From the NCBI RefSeq assembly GCF_012584455.1, contig NZ_JABAEB010000001.1, forward strand, positions 62,001 to 126,000: 64,000 nucleotides of DNA, in the 5' to 3' direction. Positions 34,375 to 42,691 of the stretch are shown here, piece after piece. The number at the start of each line of letters is the position of its first letter. Position 1 is the first letter of the stretch. Below the pieces are notes generated by a model. It had not been told where the DNA came from and did no database searches. It was given only the letters and a program-made list of their open reading frames with translations. Both the position numbers and the translations under genes were made by a program. The stretch comes from Shewanella oncorhynchi (GTDB lineage: Bacteria; Pseudomonadota; Gammaproteobacteria; Enterobacterales; Shewanellaceae).

Positions 34375-35661
34375 TTACGGCCATTCACTTCGACTCATTG
34401 CTATTAATCGACTGTAGGTGCGGTGGAATTCAAAACTGAGTGCGCCACCTTGATAGAGTTCACTCAGTGGCACGTCGCAGCTGAGATATAAGCTGACATT
34501 TTGATCATATAACTCATCAATTAAGCTGATAAAACGCCGTGCTGGGTCGTCGTTGGCCGCATAGGAGAGTTTGCGCTCGCCCGTGGCTGCAGCTTGGTTA
34601 TCACCTGTACCGTCCTCTGTACCGCGGGCACGGATCCAGCTTTTTACTTCGCCGCCTAATTTGGGAACGCCGCTCACCATTAAGATCTTAAATCGGCTGG
34701 CGATTTCGATATAATCGAGTTGAGATCTCGGGCCGTCACACAGGGCATGAAAGTCGAACCAAGCGACTGAGTTGCCTGTTGGTGCTATAGCGGCGCGGAT
34801 CACTGGAATTTCACGGTTGCAGATGGTGAGGCTAGCATTACTCATTCTGCTATCACTAATGCCAATAGCGCTCATACTGAGTGTATTTGGCGTTAACCTA
34901 TTCACTAGCTTATCAAAAATCTGCTCAAAATCGAGTGTTCCGGTAATGCCGATATTGCGGGAAATCGAGGCGTTCACTTCAGCGCTATCAATGCCAATCT
35001 CGTTGTTTAATGAAGCATTGATGGCGTGCATCCTATGGTCTTGGTTGCCATTGAGATGCAGCATTTGAGTGTGTGTTTGCAGCAGTTGGATGCAAGGTAA
35101 AAATCTGTGCCTAGCTAGGCCGTTCTCATATAAGCGCTCAATAGGAATATTTGAGGTGGCGACCAGCACCACACCTTGTTTGAATAGGCATTCAAAGAGC
35201 CCAGCGAGTATCATGGCATCGCCAATGTCCGAGACAAAAAACTCATCGAAACACAGCACCTTGCACTCTTTTGCGAGATTTTTAGCTATGAGAGTTAACG
35301 GATCTCGTTTACCCGAATGTTCGCGTAATGCTTGGTGTATCCGTGCCATAAATCGGTGAAAATGTAGTCTTAACTTGCCTTCACTCGGCAAACAATCGAA
35401 AAACAAATCCATCAGAAACGTTTTGCCCCGACCCACATCGCCCCACAGATACAGACCTTTGATTGCTTGTTTGTTGATAAGGGGAAAGTGTGCTGAATGT
35501 GGCCGTAGCATCAACTGCTTAAATAGTACATCGAGCGCCAACACCGCCTGTTGCTGCGCGGGATCCTCAATGAGATCTATGCACACCTTGGCGCGATACG
35601 CTTCAAGTGGTGTCACGATTGGGGCTATCGATTGCGAGCTAGCGGAGTTTGAATGTGCCAT
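34375..35661 (-). CDS. ZapE/AFG1-family ATPase with insertions
   Basis: A 428-residue AAA+ ATPase of the ZapE (AFG1) family, which in E. coli acts on the Z ring during cell division. Seen: Walker A GDVGRGKTFLMDLFF near residue 73, HFHRFMARIH, Walker B KVLCFDEFFVSDIGDAMILAG, sensor VLVATSNIPIERLYENGL, then VAWFDFHALCDGPRSQLDY and the end GGALSFEFHRTYSRLIAM. It is longer than the usual roughly 370 residues because of an extra segment after the first sensor and an about 30-residue Gly/Asp/Ala-rich insert between VPKLGG and NDDPARRF. It is not beside rplM/rpsI, the usual zapE neighbourhood, so it may be a second copy. Confidence 0.83.
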   Translation of the reverse strand: MAHSNSASSQSIAPIVTPLEAYRAKVCIDLIEDPAQQQAVLALDVLFKQLMLRPHSAHFPLINKQAIKGLYLWGDVGRGKTFLMDLFFDCLPSEGKLRLHFHRFMARIHQALREHSGKRDPLTLIAKNLAKECKVLCFDEFFVSDIGDAMILAGLFECLFKQGVVLVATSNIPIERLYENGLARHRFLPCIQLLQTHTQMLHLNGNQDHRMHAINASLNNEIGIDSAEVNASISRNIGITGTLDFEQIFDKLVNRLTPNTLSMSAIGISDSRMSNASLTICNREIPVIRAAIAPTGNSVAWFDFHALCDGPRSQLDYIEIASRFKILMVSGVPKLGGEVKSWIRARGTEDGTGDNQAAATGERKLSYAANDDPARRFISLIDELYDQNVSLYLSCDVPLSELYQGGALSFEFHRTYSRLIAMSRSEWP

Positions 35662-35933
35662 GTCGGGGTCTCGTTGGCGGTTTGTTTTCGGTGTTTGCTG
35701 CTAGTGTGTTCTTTAGCTTTGTTTTAGCGCGATATCAGTACTCACCTTTTTGAGGCATCCTGTTACTCATATTCAGGTACTCGGGAGCCATATGGCAAGA
35801 TGCGCAGGGTAACATAGTCGCTGACGTGACTTAAGTCCCGCTCTGAGGCTTAGGTTAAATACTAAGCGAAACCAGTGCTTTATTCTCGAGGACTTTTACC
35901 ATAACATCTTTGTCACAAAAATAATGATATGGA
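35662..35933. promoter_or_regulatory. Divergent promoter region, ZapE-like gene and bactofilin gene
   Basis: About 270 bp between divergent starts. AT-rich sequence near 35905-35930 precedes the bactofilin start. No hairpin or obvious operator was seen. Confidence 0.3.
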
Positions 35934-36740
35934 ATGAATCCTATGGCGAGTAAGGGCAATGGCATTACGGTTATCAGTGCACAAACCTTGATTGAGGGCG
36001 ACATTCAGTTAGAGAGCGCGGCATTCATTGCGGGTAAATTGCAGGGCAAGATTAGATCAGCAGGACAAATTAAGATCGAACTTGGCGGCGAGATCTCTGG
36101 TGAAGTCAGTTGTCATGAGCTGCGGGTTTGTGGCGTATTTCGCGGAAGAGTCTGTTGTAATAAGTTGATTATTACCAGTTCTGGTGTGGTTGACGGTGAA
36201 GTCGCCAGTCATCAGATGGAGATTTACGAAGGCGGGCAGTTTATGGGTCAGCGTATTAAAGGTCCTGAACTTGATGCCTTGCCGGACATACTACAAGCAC
36301 TCGCGCCAATAGCTCAACGCTCGGATGCGCATTTATATGCCAGTGAAAGCACTTTACTAAGAGGTGAACATCTGGCGATTCGCCCTTGGCTGTATGTTGC
36401 TGTGGCAACTGTCGTCATAGCGTTAGGTTTTAGTTTTGGACCCGAGCAATTGCGTGAGTGGTTACCGAATCTTAGTGACAGCCCGCTGAAAACTGAGGTG
36501 TCTCCGGCAATCGAGGGGCTTAAGGCAGTAAATGGTATGGCTCCTGATCAACCTGCTACGCCAAATAGCGCGAATGCCGACAATATGGCGGTATTACCGG
36601 CAGCGGATCCTGATCCGCAGATCATGCAGCAGGATTCGGCGATGGAAGATTTACAACAAATGGAACAAGGCCATGAACAGATGACGCAGGGTGATAATGG
36701 CGCACCGCCTGCCAGCGACAATGCGACCAATAAGCTTTAA
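35934..36740 (+). CDS. Bactofilin with C-terminal membrane helix
   Basis: A 268-residue protein. The bactofilin beta-helix (residues about 10-110) reads TVISAQTLIEGDIQLESAAF and then regular turns GKLQGKIRS, GGEISGEVSC, GVVDGEVASH. This domain polymerises into non-nucleotide filaments. It is followed by a predicted transmembrane helix at about residues 143-163 (PWLYVAVATVVIALGFSFG) and an Asp/Gln/Asn/Pro-rich tail of about 100 residues with Met-Glu-Gln repeats. Most bactofilins lack such a helix in this position or have a short tail. The tail would face the periplasm if the filament is cytosolic (inference). An in-frame ATG three codons later is an alternative start. Confidence 0.82.
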   Translation: MNPMASKGNGITVISAQTLIEGDIQLESAAFIAGKLQGKIRSAGQIKIELGGEISGEVSCHELRVCGVFRGRVCCNKLIITSSGVVDGEVASHQMEIYEGGQFMGQRIKGPELDALPDILQALAPIAQRSDAHLYASESTLLRGEHLAIRPWLYVAVATVVIALGFSFGPEQLREWLPNLSDSPLKTEVSPAIEGLKAVNGMAPDQPATPNSANADNMAVLPAADPDPQIMQQDSAMEDLQQMEQGHEQMTQGDNGAPPASDNATNKL

Positions 36741-36784
36741 TCTGTCGATCGCGCATTTGAATCTTTTAGAAGGATTATTTGGCT

Positions 36785-38350
36785 TTAGTTGTCAGTTAGG
36801 CCAACCTTGACCCTTTCAAACAGCCACTCTGGTAGCTTAGTTTTTAAGTCAGGAAGAATTCGATCAACATCGCCCCGCAAAATAATCAATGGATTACCAC
36901 TAAAAGCCGCGTTTGCTAACTGTTGTAGCCTTTCGGGCGTTAGAGCCTGTAATCCTGCATTTAGCTGCTGAACTTCAATTTGAGTTAATCCTGTCGCGAC
37001 TTGGTGGATATATTGGTTTTCACGTTGAATGCTGTTGTCTTGGCTGAGCAAATCTTCACCGATCAAATAGGTTTTAAGTGCATCGATTTCACCTTGGCTA
37101 ACACCTTGCGTCTTAACGAGTGTTAGGTGATCTACTATCCCCACCACAAACGCGCCCGTGTGTTCTATGGCTGTACTGCCATAAAACTTGATGCTGCTGG
37201 AGAGCGGTGCATTGGCGCACTGGCCGTAGATGCCATAGGTGAGGCCGCGTTTTTCCCGTAAATCATAGTAGAGTCTGCCCGAAAAACTGCGGCCCATGAG
37301 TGCGGATAAACTGCGACAGCTTAAGGCGACTTCCTGTGGGTTCAGTTGCTGCTGAGTTGATGCATCACTTAGGACATGATCTATGGCATAACCTAGGCGG
37401 ACTTGGGTTTGCACGCTGCCCGGCGCATCAATAAGGTAAATCCTCTTGATTTGCTGAGGCTTTACTGTCTCTGCTTTATCCGCTTTCCACACTGAATTAG
37501 GCAATATTGGCCACAGTTTAAGGCTAGCTTGAAGGTCAAATTTAGCTTTATTTGCCAAAGAGTTGGGTAGAAAAAGATGCCACTGTGCTTGTGTTACCGC
37601 CTGCTGTTGGATTTGTTGTAGTTGCCTTAGGCTGAGTGAATCGAACAATGCATTATTATTGATCACTCTATTGTAGGGATGTTCAGGGCCGAGCAGTTTA
37701 TCGCGCCACACTTTATCTATCTCGGCGCCACTAAAGGCGTTTAAGTGTTTATTGAGCTTGAGTTGACGGCGAATATTGTCGACATCGACGGGGGCGGTTG
37801 TCGCATCAACAAAGGCATCTGGCTGCCAAAATTGCAGTAGTAAGCCGTAGATATGGTTAACATCGTCGGGGCAAGTGAGGCTTAAATTAATGCTGTGCAA
37901 GCTGACACGCATATTGAAAGTCTCAAGACAGGGATCTGCGCGGCTAATGGCAAGTGCGCGGGCCTTTTCTTGAAAGGCAATCTGTAAAATATCAGGATTA
38001 TTGAAGGGAACTTGCGGGCTCACTGCCGCTAAACTGACCCTGTTGCTCACACTGTTATTAATTTGAACTGAGGCAAGGTGATGTAACTGATAGGGTAAAT
38101 CCAATTCGGTATGGACTTCATCGGTAAAAATTTCATCCGTTACGGGGATAATGACGCCGCTTTTGGGTAAATGATTGTTCAAAGAGCTAGGCAAAGAATG
38201 GGCTAAAGAGTTTGGCGTTTCAAAATGGGCCAAACTCGGCGGTTCGCTCGGCGTGAAGACGATTTGCGTCTGCTGGCAGGCGTTTAGTGATAAAGCCACA
38301 GCGCAGAACATTAAGCCTTGTAGCTGCTTTGACATTGTCTGAGTCGTCAT
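36785..38350 (-). CDS. M16 peptidase-like lipoprotein, inactive subunit of a pair
   Basis: A 521-residue predicted lipoprotein: the signal peptide LMFCAVALSLNAC ends in a Cys. It has the M16 C-domain block GRLYYDLREKRGLTYGIYGQ, but no HxxEH zinc motif. In M16B heterodimers one subunit supplies the zinc site and the other this Arg/Tyr substrate-binding block, which fits the adjacent gene. It overlaps that gene by 4 bp (ATGA), so the two are co-translated. The likely job is processing peptides in the periplasm. Substrate unknown. Confidence 0.82.
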   Translation of the reverse strand: MTTQTMSKQLQGLMFCAVALSLNACQQTQIVFTPSEPPSLAHFETPNSLAHSLPSSLNNHLPKSGVIIPVTDEIFTDEVHTELDLPYQLHHLASVQINNSVSNRVSLAAVSPQVPFNNPDILQIAFQEKARALAISRADPCLETFNMRVSLHSINLSLTCPDDVNHIYGLLLQFWQPDAFVDATTAPVDVDNIRRQLKLNKHLNAFSGAEIDKVWRDKLLGPEHPYNRVINNNALFDSLSLRQLQQIQQQAVTQAQWHLFLPNSLANKAKFDLQASLKLWPILPNSVWKADKAETVKPQQIKRIYLIDAPGSVQTQVRLGYAIDHVLSDASTQQQLNPQEVALSCRSLSALMGRSFSGRLYYDLREKRGLTYGIYGQCANAPLSSSIKFYGSTAIEHTGAFVVGIVDHLTLVKTQGVSQGEIDALKTYLIGEDLLSQDNSIQRENQYIHQVATGLTQIEVQQLNAGLQALTPERLQQLANAAFSGNPLIILRGDVDRILPDLKTKLPEWLFERVKVGLTDN

Positions 38351-39765
38351 AATACCGCATCCTCTAAACTGTCACTCATATCGTTAGGCAGCCATTCCAG
38401 TAGCGTTTTACCCCAGCGAATATACCAAGGTGGCAGTAGGTCGACTCGGACATAATCTTGGTTGAAATACCGTTTTGCGACGCTTTGGATATCGTCGGCC
38501 GTGACTGCGTTGATCCGTTGCCACTGCGCTGTAAAGGGATGGTCTTTATCTTGAGCCGATGTTGCGGAAAGCTTGATGGCTAAGGCCTGCGTGTCATCCA
38601 GTTGTTGTAATTGATTGTTTAACCACACTTGTTTAAGTGTGCAAAGACTTGCTTCATCCAGAGCATCTTGCTGCGTTTGTGCCACAAGTCCCAACACTTT
38701 TTGCACTAAGGCATCGAGTGAGGTCCGTGCCCGTGGAACCAGGACGATATTCGCTATGCCATGATTTTCTAACTCAAAGGGCAGGGAGTAGCTGAGCATT
38801 TGTTCGGGATTATGCAGACTGAGTTTAGCGAGTGCACTGGCGGTGTTTTGAAATAAATAACCTTCTAGCAGCCGAATTGCCGCAGCATCGGGGTGATCTT
38901 TACCTACGGTATGCCAAGCGAGCAGTAATCCGGGCCAAGGTCCGCGCTCATCCACTAACTCAGCATGTACTTGTTTAGGTTGGATTGTTAACTCAGAAAA
39001 TTCAGGTTCAGCAATCGTTGGCCTAGACCAAGCCGCAAAATCTTGCTCAATCCATTGTCGGGTTTGTGGGCTTAGTTTGCCGACAAGGGAAAGCTGCATC
39101 GCATCGGGACGATAATAAGCACGGTGAAAGGCCGTTAGGTTTTCTGGCGTGGCTTGCAAGATATCTTCGCGACTGCCAATAATACCGTGACCGTAAGGAG
39201 TACCTTTTACTTGCTCGAGTAAAAACGTCATCGCGCTGCGGATATAGGGCTGATTATCTATGGTTTGTGCCATTTCCTGCAGTACGGTTTCCTGCTGATT
39301 TTTAACCGTAGTGGCGTTAAGGCTAGGGCGGATAAAGCGCTCGGCTTCGAGATATAAGCCCAGTTCTAATGCTTGGTTTGGCAGCGTCACATAGTAGTTG
39401 GTGTAGTCAAAATGCGTGCTGGCATTAAAACGTGCACCTAAAGCACTGAACTGCTGAGCATAGGTATCGCCGGGGGCATTTTCACTCCCTTTAAACAACA
39501 TGTGCTCAAACAGATGGGCGTAACCGCTCTGACCTTGGGCTTCGTTGCGGGCGCCTAAATTAAATTGGCTGGCGACTGTGACTGTCTGTTTATCTGCCAT
39601 GGGCAGTAATCGCACTGTTAGGCCATTTTGTAGCGTATAGGTCTCTATATTCGCTTCGAGCGCATATAAGGCTTGCGCATCTTGCTCGGCGCGGCATTGG
39701 GCCTGTAGCGTATGACTGAAAACACTGGCCGAAATGGCGATAAAAAAGGTGATTTGAGTGTTCAT
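38347..39765 (-). CDS. M16 family zinc metalloprotease, catalytic subunit
   Basis: A 472-residue secreted protease. Signal peptide at 1-22 (FFIAISASVFSHTLQAQ). The inverted zinc motif HLFEH lies in GYAHLFEHMLFKGSENAPGD; the third ligand Glu is expected in the helix ETVLQEMAQTIDNQPYI. FNLGARNEAQGQSGYAHLF and TPYGHGIIGSREDI are typical M16B blocks. With its partner (next gene, 4 bp overlap) it would form the two-chain M16 clamp. AGGAC lies 8 bases before the ATG. Both genes form a two-gene operon on the minus strand. Confidence 0.9.
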   Translation of the reverse strand: MNTQITFFIAISASVFSHTLQAQCRAEQDAQALYALEANIETYTLQNGLTVRLLPMADKQTVTVASQFNLGARNEAQGQSGYAHLFEHMLFKGSENAPGDTYAQQFSALGARFNASTHFDYTNYYVTLPNQALELGLYLEAERFIRPSLNATTVKNQQETVLQEMAQTIDNQPYIRSAMTFLLEQVKGTPYGHGIIGSREDILQATPENLTAFHRAYYRPDAMQLSLVGKLSPQTRQWIEQDFAAWSRPTIAEPEFSELTIQPKQVHAELVDERGPWPGLLLAWHTVGKDHPDAAAIRLLEGYLFQNTASALAKLSLHNPEQMLSYSLPFELENHGIANIVLVPRARTSLDALVQKVLGLVAQTQQDALDEASLCTLKQVWLNNQLQQLDDTQALAIKLSATSAQDKDHPFTAQWQRINAVTADDIQSVAKRYFNQDYVRVDLLPPWYIRWGKTLLEWLPNDMSDSLEDAVL

Positions 39766-39931
39766 AAGTGCGTCCTGCCGAGCTTATTTTTTAATTCGTT
39801 AAATGTCTTACTCAAGCTGGATACCATTAACGACAGGCAATTGATACATTCGCAGGTATCGATACAGATTGCACCACTGTCGACGACTGCTCGGATTTCA
39901 TCGAAATCAGTTGAATAGCATTCAGTTTTTG

Positions 39932-39962
39932 AAAAGAACTGCTATGATGGCACAGTTCTTTT
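39932..39962 (+). promoter_or_regulatory. Inverted repeat around a candidate -10 of the M14 peptidase gene
   Basis: AAAAGAACTG (39932-39941) pairs perfectly with CAGTTCTTTT (39953-39962) around an 11-base loop containing TATGAT (39943-39948). TATGAT is 16 bases from TTCAGT (39921-39926), a fair -35. The repeat brackets the -10, as an operator might; a leader hairpin is the alternative. It is 20 bp before the start at 39982. Confidence 0.4.
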
Positions 39963-39981
39963 TCTGGCATAAGTACAAGAT

Positions 39982-40809
39982 ATGGTAAGCAGATCTCCGT
40001 TCGAATCCTTTCAGTGGAAAAGCGATATTTTTAACTGTGAAAGCACTGATATTGATAATTTCTATCTGCTGCTTGAGCAGGAAATGACCCGTTTGGGCAT
40101 GGTTGAGAAAACATTGGGTGAAGTGGGTAAATACGATGTTAGCTTGTATCAGTCACCGGCCGCTAAGTCAGGCTTACCTTCTTTATTGATCAGCACAGGA
40201 TTTCATGGCGAAGAATCTGCAGGCCCATGGGGTTTGTTGCATTTTTTGAGTGAAGCTTCAGCAGACCTATTTGAACGGGTGAACTTGAGTTTATTGCCTC
40301 TCGTCAATCCTACTGGATTCAGTCGTGGTCATAGATTTAATAAATACGGCGAAAATCCAAATCGTGGTTTTGTATTTGAGAACGGTAAACCTAAAGCGAA
40401 TGAACATACATCGGTTGAAGGTAAGCTATTGTTAGAGCACGCACAGTTACTGCTTGCTGCGAGCCGAGACGGTATTTTAACTTGCCATGAAGATGTCTTG
40501 AGTCGTGAAGCCTATGTGTATTCTTTTGAGCCAAGCCAAGTGCCTGGACGTTTTAGTCTCGATCTGCGCGATACTTTAGGTGGTTATTTCCCGATTGCGG
40601 TAGACGGTGAGATTGATGGGTGTCCTGTTAAGGATGGTTTGATCTTCAATCATTTTGATACGTCTTTTGAAGCTTGTTTAGTACGAAGTGGTGCTCGTGT
40701 CGGTGCTTGTACTGAAACGCCTGCGTTGCAAAACTTCGATCAACGCGTATTAGCAAACAGTGCTGCTATGACTCACTTCTTGGCCCTGTGTGCACCTTTA
40801 TGTGATTGA
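39982..40809 (+). CDS. M14 family zinc metallocarboxypeptidase (cytosolic)
   Basis: A 275-residue cytosolic protein of the M14 family without signal peptide. Zinc ligands are visible in LLISTGFHGEESAGPWGLLH (HxxE) and the third His in ILTCHEDVLSREAY; substrate-binding NPTGFSRGHRFNKYGENPNR precedes it. The catalytic Glu is expected in GACTETPA. The layout resembles the MpaA/succinylglutamate desuccinylase group, so it may cleave amino acids from murein peptides or other gamma-linked substrates; not settled by sequence. It ends at a perfect terminator. Confidence 0.8.
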   Translation: MVSRSPFESFQWKSDIFNCESTDIDNFYLLLEQEMTRLGMVEKTLGEVGKYDVSLYQSPAAKSGLPSLLISTGFHGEESAGPWGLLHFLSEASADLFERVNLSLLPLVNPTGFSRGHRFNKYGENPNRGFVFENGKPKANEHTSVEGKLLLEHAQLLLAASRDGILTCHEDVLSREAYVYSFEPSQVPGRFSLDLRDTLGGYFPIAVDGEIDGCPVKDGLIFNHFDTSFEACLVRSGARVGACTETPALQNFDQRVLANSAAMTHFLALCAPLCD

Positions 40810-40848
40810 TATTTTAGTCTATTACGTTAGTGAATAGCCTGACATGAC

Positions 40849-40881
40849 AAAAAAATACCCGCAGATTGCGGGTATTTTTTT
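40849..40881. terminator. Bidirectional terminator, M14 peptidase and L,D-transpeptidase
   Basis: Perfect arms AAAAAAATACCCGCA and complement, 15 bases each, with a 3-base loop, between convergent stops at 40809 and 40902. Confidence 0.95.
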
Positions 40882-40901
40882 AGGTGATATTCGCCAGTGA
40901 A

Positions 40902-41816
40902 TTATTGATTAATTCGCATTGGCACACCAGTACGTTCATCGAGTAGCTTCTTGATCACAGAAGAATCAGTGTCAGCTTTAGCGATAAACTTAGCGATCTC
41001 TTTTGGCAGTGATATCGCAACGGGCTCATTTGATTCAAACTCCGCCACAGTGCGAGACAATGGTTGATGCACGGCTAAGTAGCGTTTACCGTCTGGCTCT
41101 TCGGTTGCTTTAATCGGCTGGTTCACGAATTGTACGCGGGTGCCCACTGGGACATTCTTGAACAAGTGCTCGATATCTTCATGGCGTAAACGCACACAAC
41201 CTTGGCTCACACGTAAACCGATACCGAAACTCGCGTTAGTACCGTGAATCGCATACAAGTTGCCGATATACAGTGCATACAGTCCCATAGGGTTGTCTGG
41301 ACCCGCTGGCCATACTGCTGGCAGGATTTCACCCTTAGCAGCATATTCTTTACGAATGCGCGGTGTGGGTGTCCAAGTTGGATTCGCACGCTTGCGTTGT
41401 ACAGTGGTCACCCAGTTTTCTGGTGTGTCTTTACCAATTTGGCCAATACCAATAGGCAACACTTCAACAGTCTTTTTGCCTTTTGGATAGTAATACAAAC
41501 GCATTTCAGCCACGTTGATCACTATGCCTTCACGGGGAGCGTTTGGCAGGATCAATTGCAATGGAATGATCAGTTGGCTACCTGGTTTTGGCAGAAATGG
41601 ATCCACACCTGGGTTAGCTTCGAGTAAGTTACTGAGACCAAGCTGGTATTTGGCTGCGATATCTTCGAGAGTGTGTTTACCCTCTGGAACCGTATAATAC
41701 TGGTTCTCGCCAATTAGCCTGCTTTGGGCGGCTGGTAAAGGATATTCCGTTGCTAAAGCGGACAGACTAGGGAAAACCAAAGTCAATAATAAAGCTGTGG
41801 TGCGAAGCATACTCAT
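40902..41816 (-). CDS. L,D-transpeptidase (ErfK/YbiS type) with LysM domain
   Basis: A 304-residue periplasmic enzyme. Signal peptide at 1-22 ([16 protein letters not shown]). LysM-like peptidoglycan-binding segment at about 38-90 ([20 protein letters not shown]). YkuD catalytic domain at about 95-230: [20 protein letters not shown] followed by [12 protein letters not shown], containing the catalytic His and Cys (SQGCVR). It forms 3-3 cross-links in murein or attaches Braun-type lipoprotein. A C-terminal segment of about 70 residues after the catalytic domain is the usual ErfK/YbiS extra domain. Preceded by an unusually long intergenic region. Confidence 0.92.
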   Translation of the reverse strand: MSMLRTTALLLTLVFPSLSALATEYPLPAAQSRLIGENQYYTVPEGKHTLEDIAAKYQLGLSNLLEANPGVDPFLPKPGSQLIIPLQLILPNAPREGIVINVAEMRLYYYPKGKKTVEVLPIGIGQIGKDTPENWVTTVQRKRANPTWTPTPRIRKEYAAKGEILPAVWPAGPDNPMGLYALYIGNLYAIHGTNASFGIGLRVSQGCVRLRHEDIEHLFKNVPVGTRVQFVNQPIKATEEPDGKRYLAVHQPLSRTVAEFESNEPVAISLPKEIAKFIAKADTDSSVIKKLLDERTGVPMRINQ

Positions 41817-42691
41817 AAGCGGATACTACGATTCCTGTTAATAAAAAAGCGTGTTTAACGCAGCTTTCTCTCTTAAAACGAGAGCGGCAATTTGATGAGC
41901 AAAATGCACTGGCGCGCGAAGCTCGCATCCTTCCTTATTTTGGACATTATTTCAACTGAAATATGATCAGTACGGCGTATTTATCGCTTAAATTTTTGTT
42001 TTAACGGTTTTCCTTGGCAGCGTCAATTGTCAGTATTTAGTCTTATCGTTAAAACCTGCTGTACTCAATTGTCTTGTGTATGCCTTCCTGCTTGATGAAA
42101 AAATTAACCAATCTAAAACGCGTCTGTTTGAATGGCGAGCATGTATGGCGTTACTGGAACTGAATTGATTTATTTTGGAAAACAGTGTGTGGTCCTTTTC
42201 TCACAAGGCTATTGCTCATCGGATAAAGTGAATTTAAATCATCTCATTGGCAAATAAATGGAGTTAAAACAATTAGCTTAAGGATAATGTTCAAATATTC
42301 ACCCTTTACACGACATTATTTTATCTGGCACTAAATTGGCTATGATACCGTTAGTTTATACAGGTTTGTGAGCTGAGTTTTGCTTGAATGATTTGAGTTT
42401 ACGTTCAGTTTGTTATTTTTAACTATTTGATATTCATTTATTTTAATGCTCATTAAGTCGTGTGGTGATGTTCTGCTATCCTTTAGGTTTTACGTTAGCC
42501 TTTATCTAAAGGTTAATAGAAAGTTGGTTTTATGACATTTTTTATGTAGATGATTGAAATTTAATATTTAACGCTCCAATAATTCGATATTTTTGTGCTA
42601 ATATAAAATCATAAAATTGTGAGTTGAGTCATTTTTAACCTCGGTGATTTGTCTATCGTTTAACTAAACAACCTGTATTAAGGAGGCGTTT
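41817..42691. other. 875-bp intergenic region, promoter area of the L,D-transpeptidase and K+/H+ antiporter genes
   Basis: Long for this window. It contains hairpin-forming CCTTTAG (42480-42486) with CTAAAGG (42506-42512), and a 41-codon open frame at 42132-42257 beginning MASMYGVTGTELIYFG, with no ribosome-binding site. Regions of A/T near 42520-42640 likely carry the antiporter promoter; the ribosome-binding site AAGGAGG at 42680 is strong. No recognised RNA family. Confidence 0.35.

Noticed and set aside
41244..41627. 127-codon open frame on the plus strand inside the L,D-transpeptidase gene
   Set aside because: It lies antisense to the conserved catalytic domain and its translation resembles no protein.
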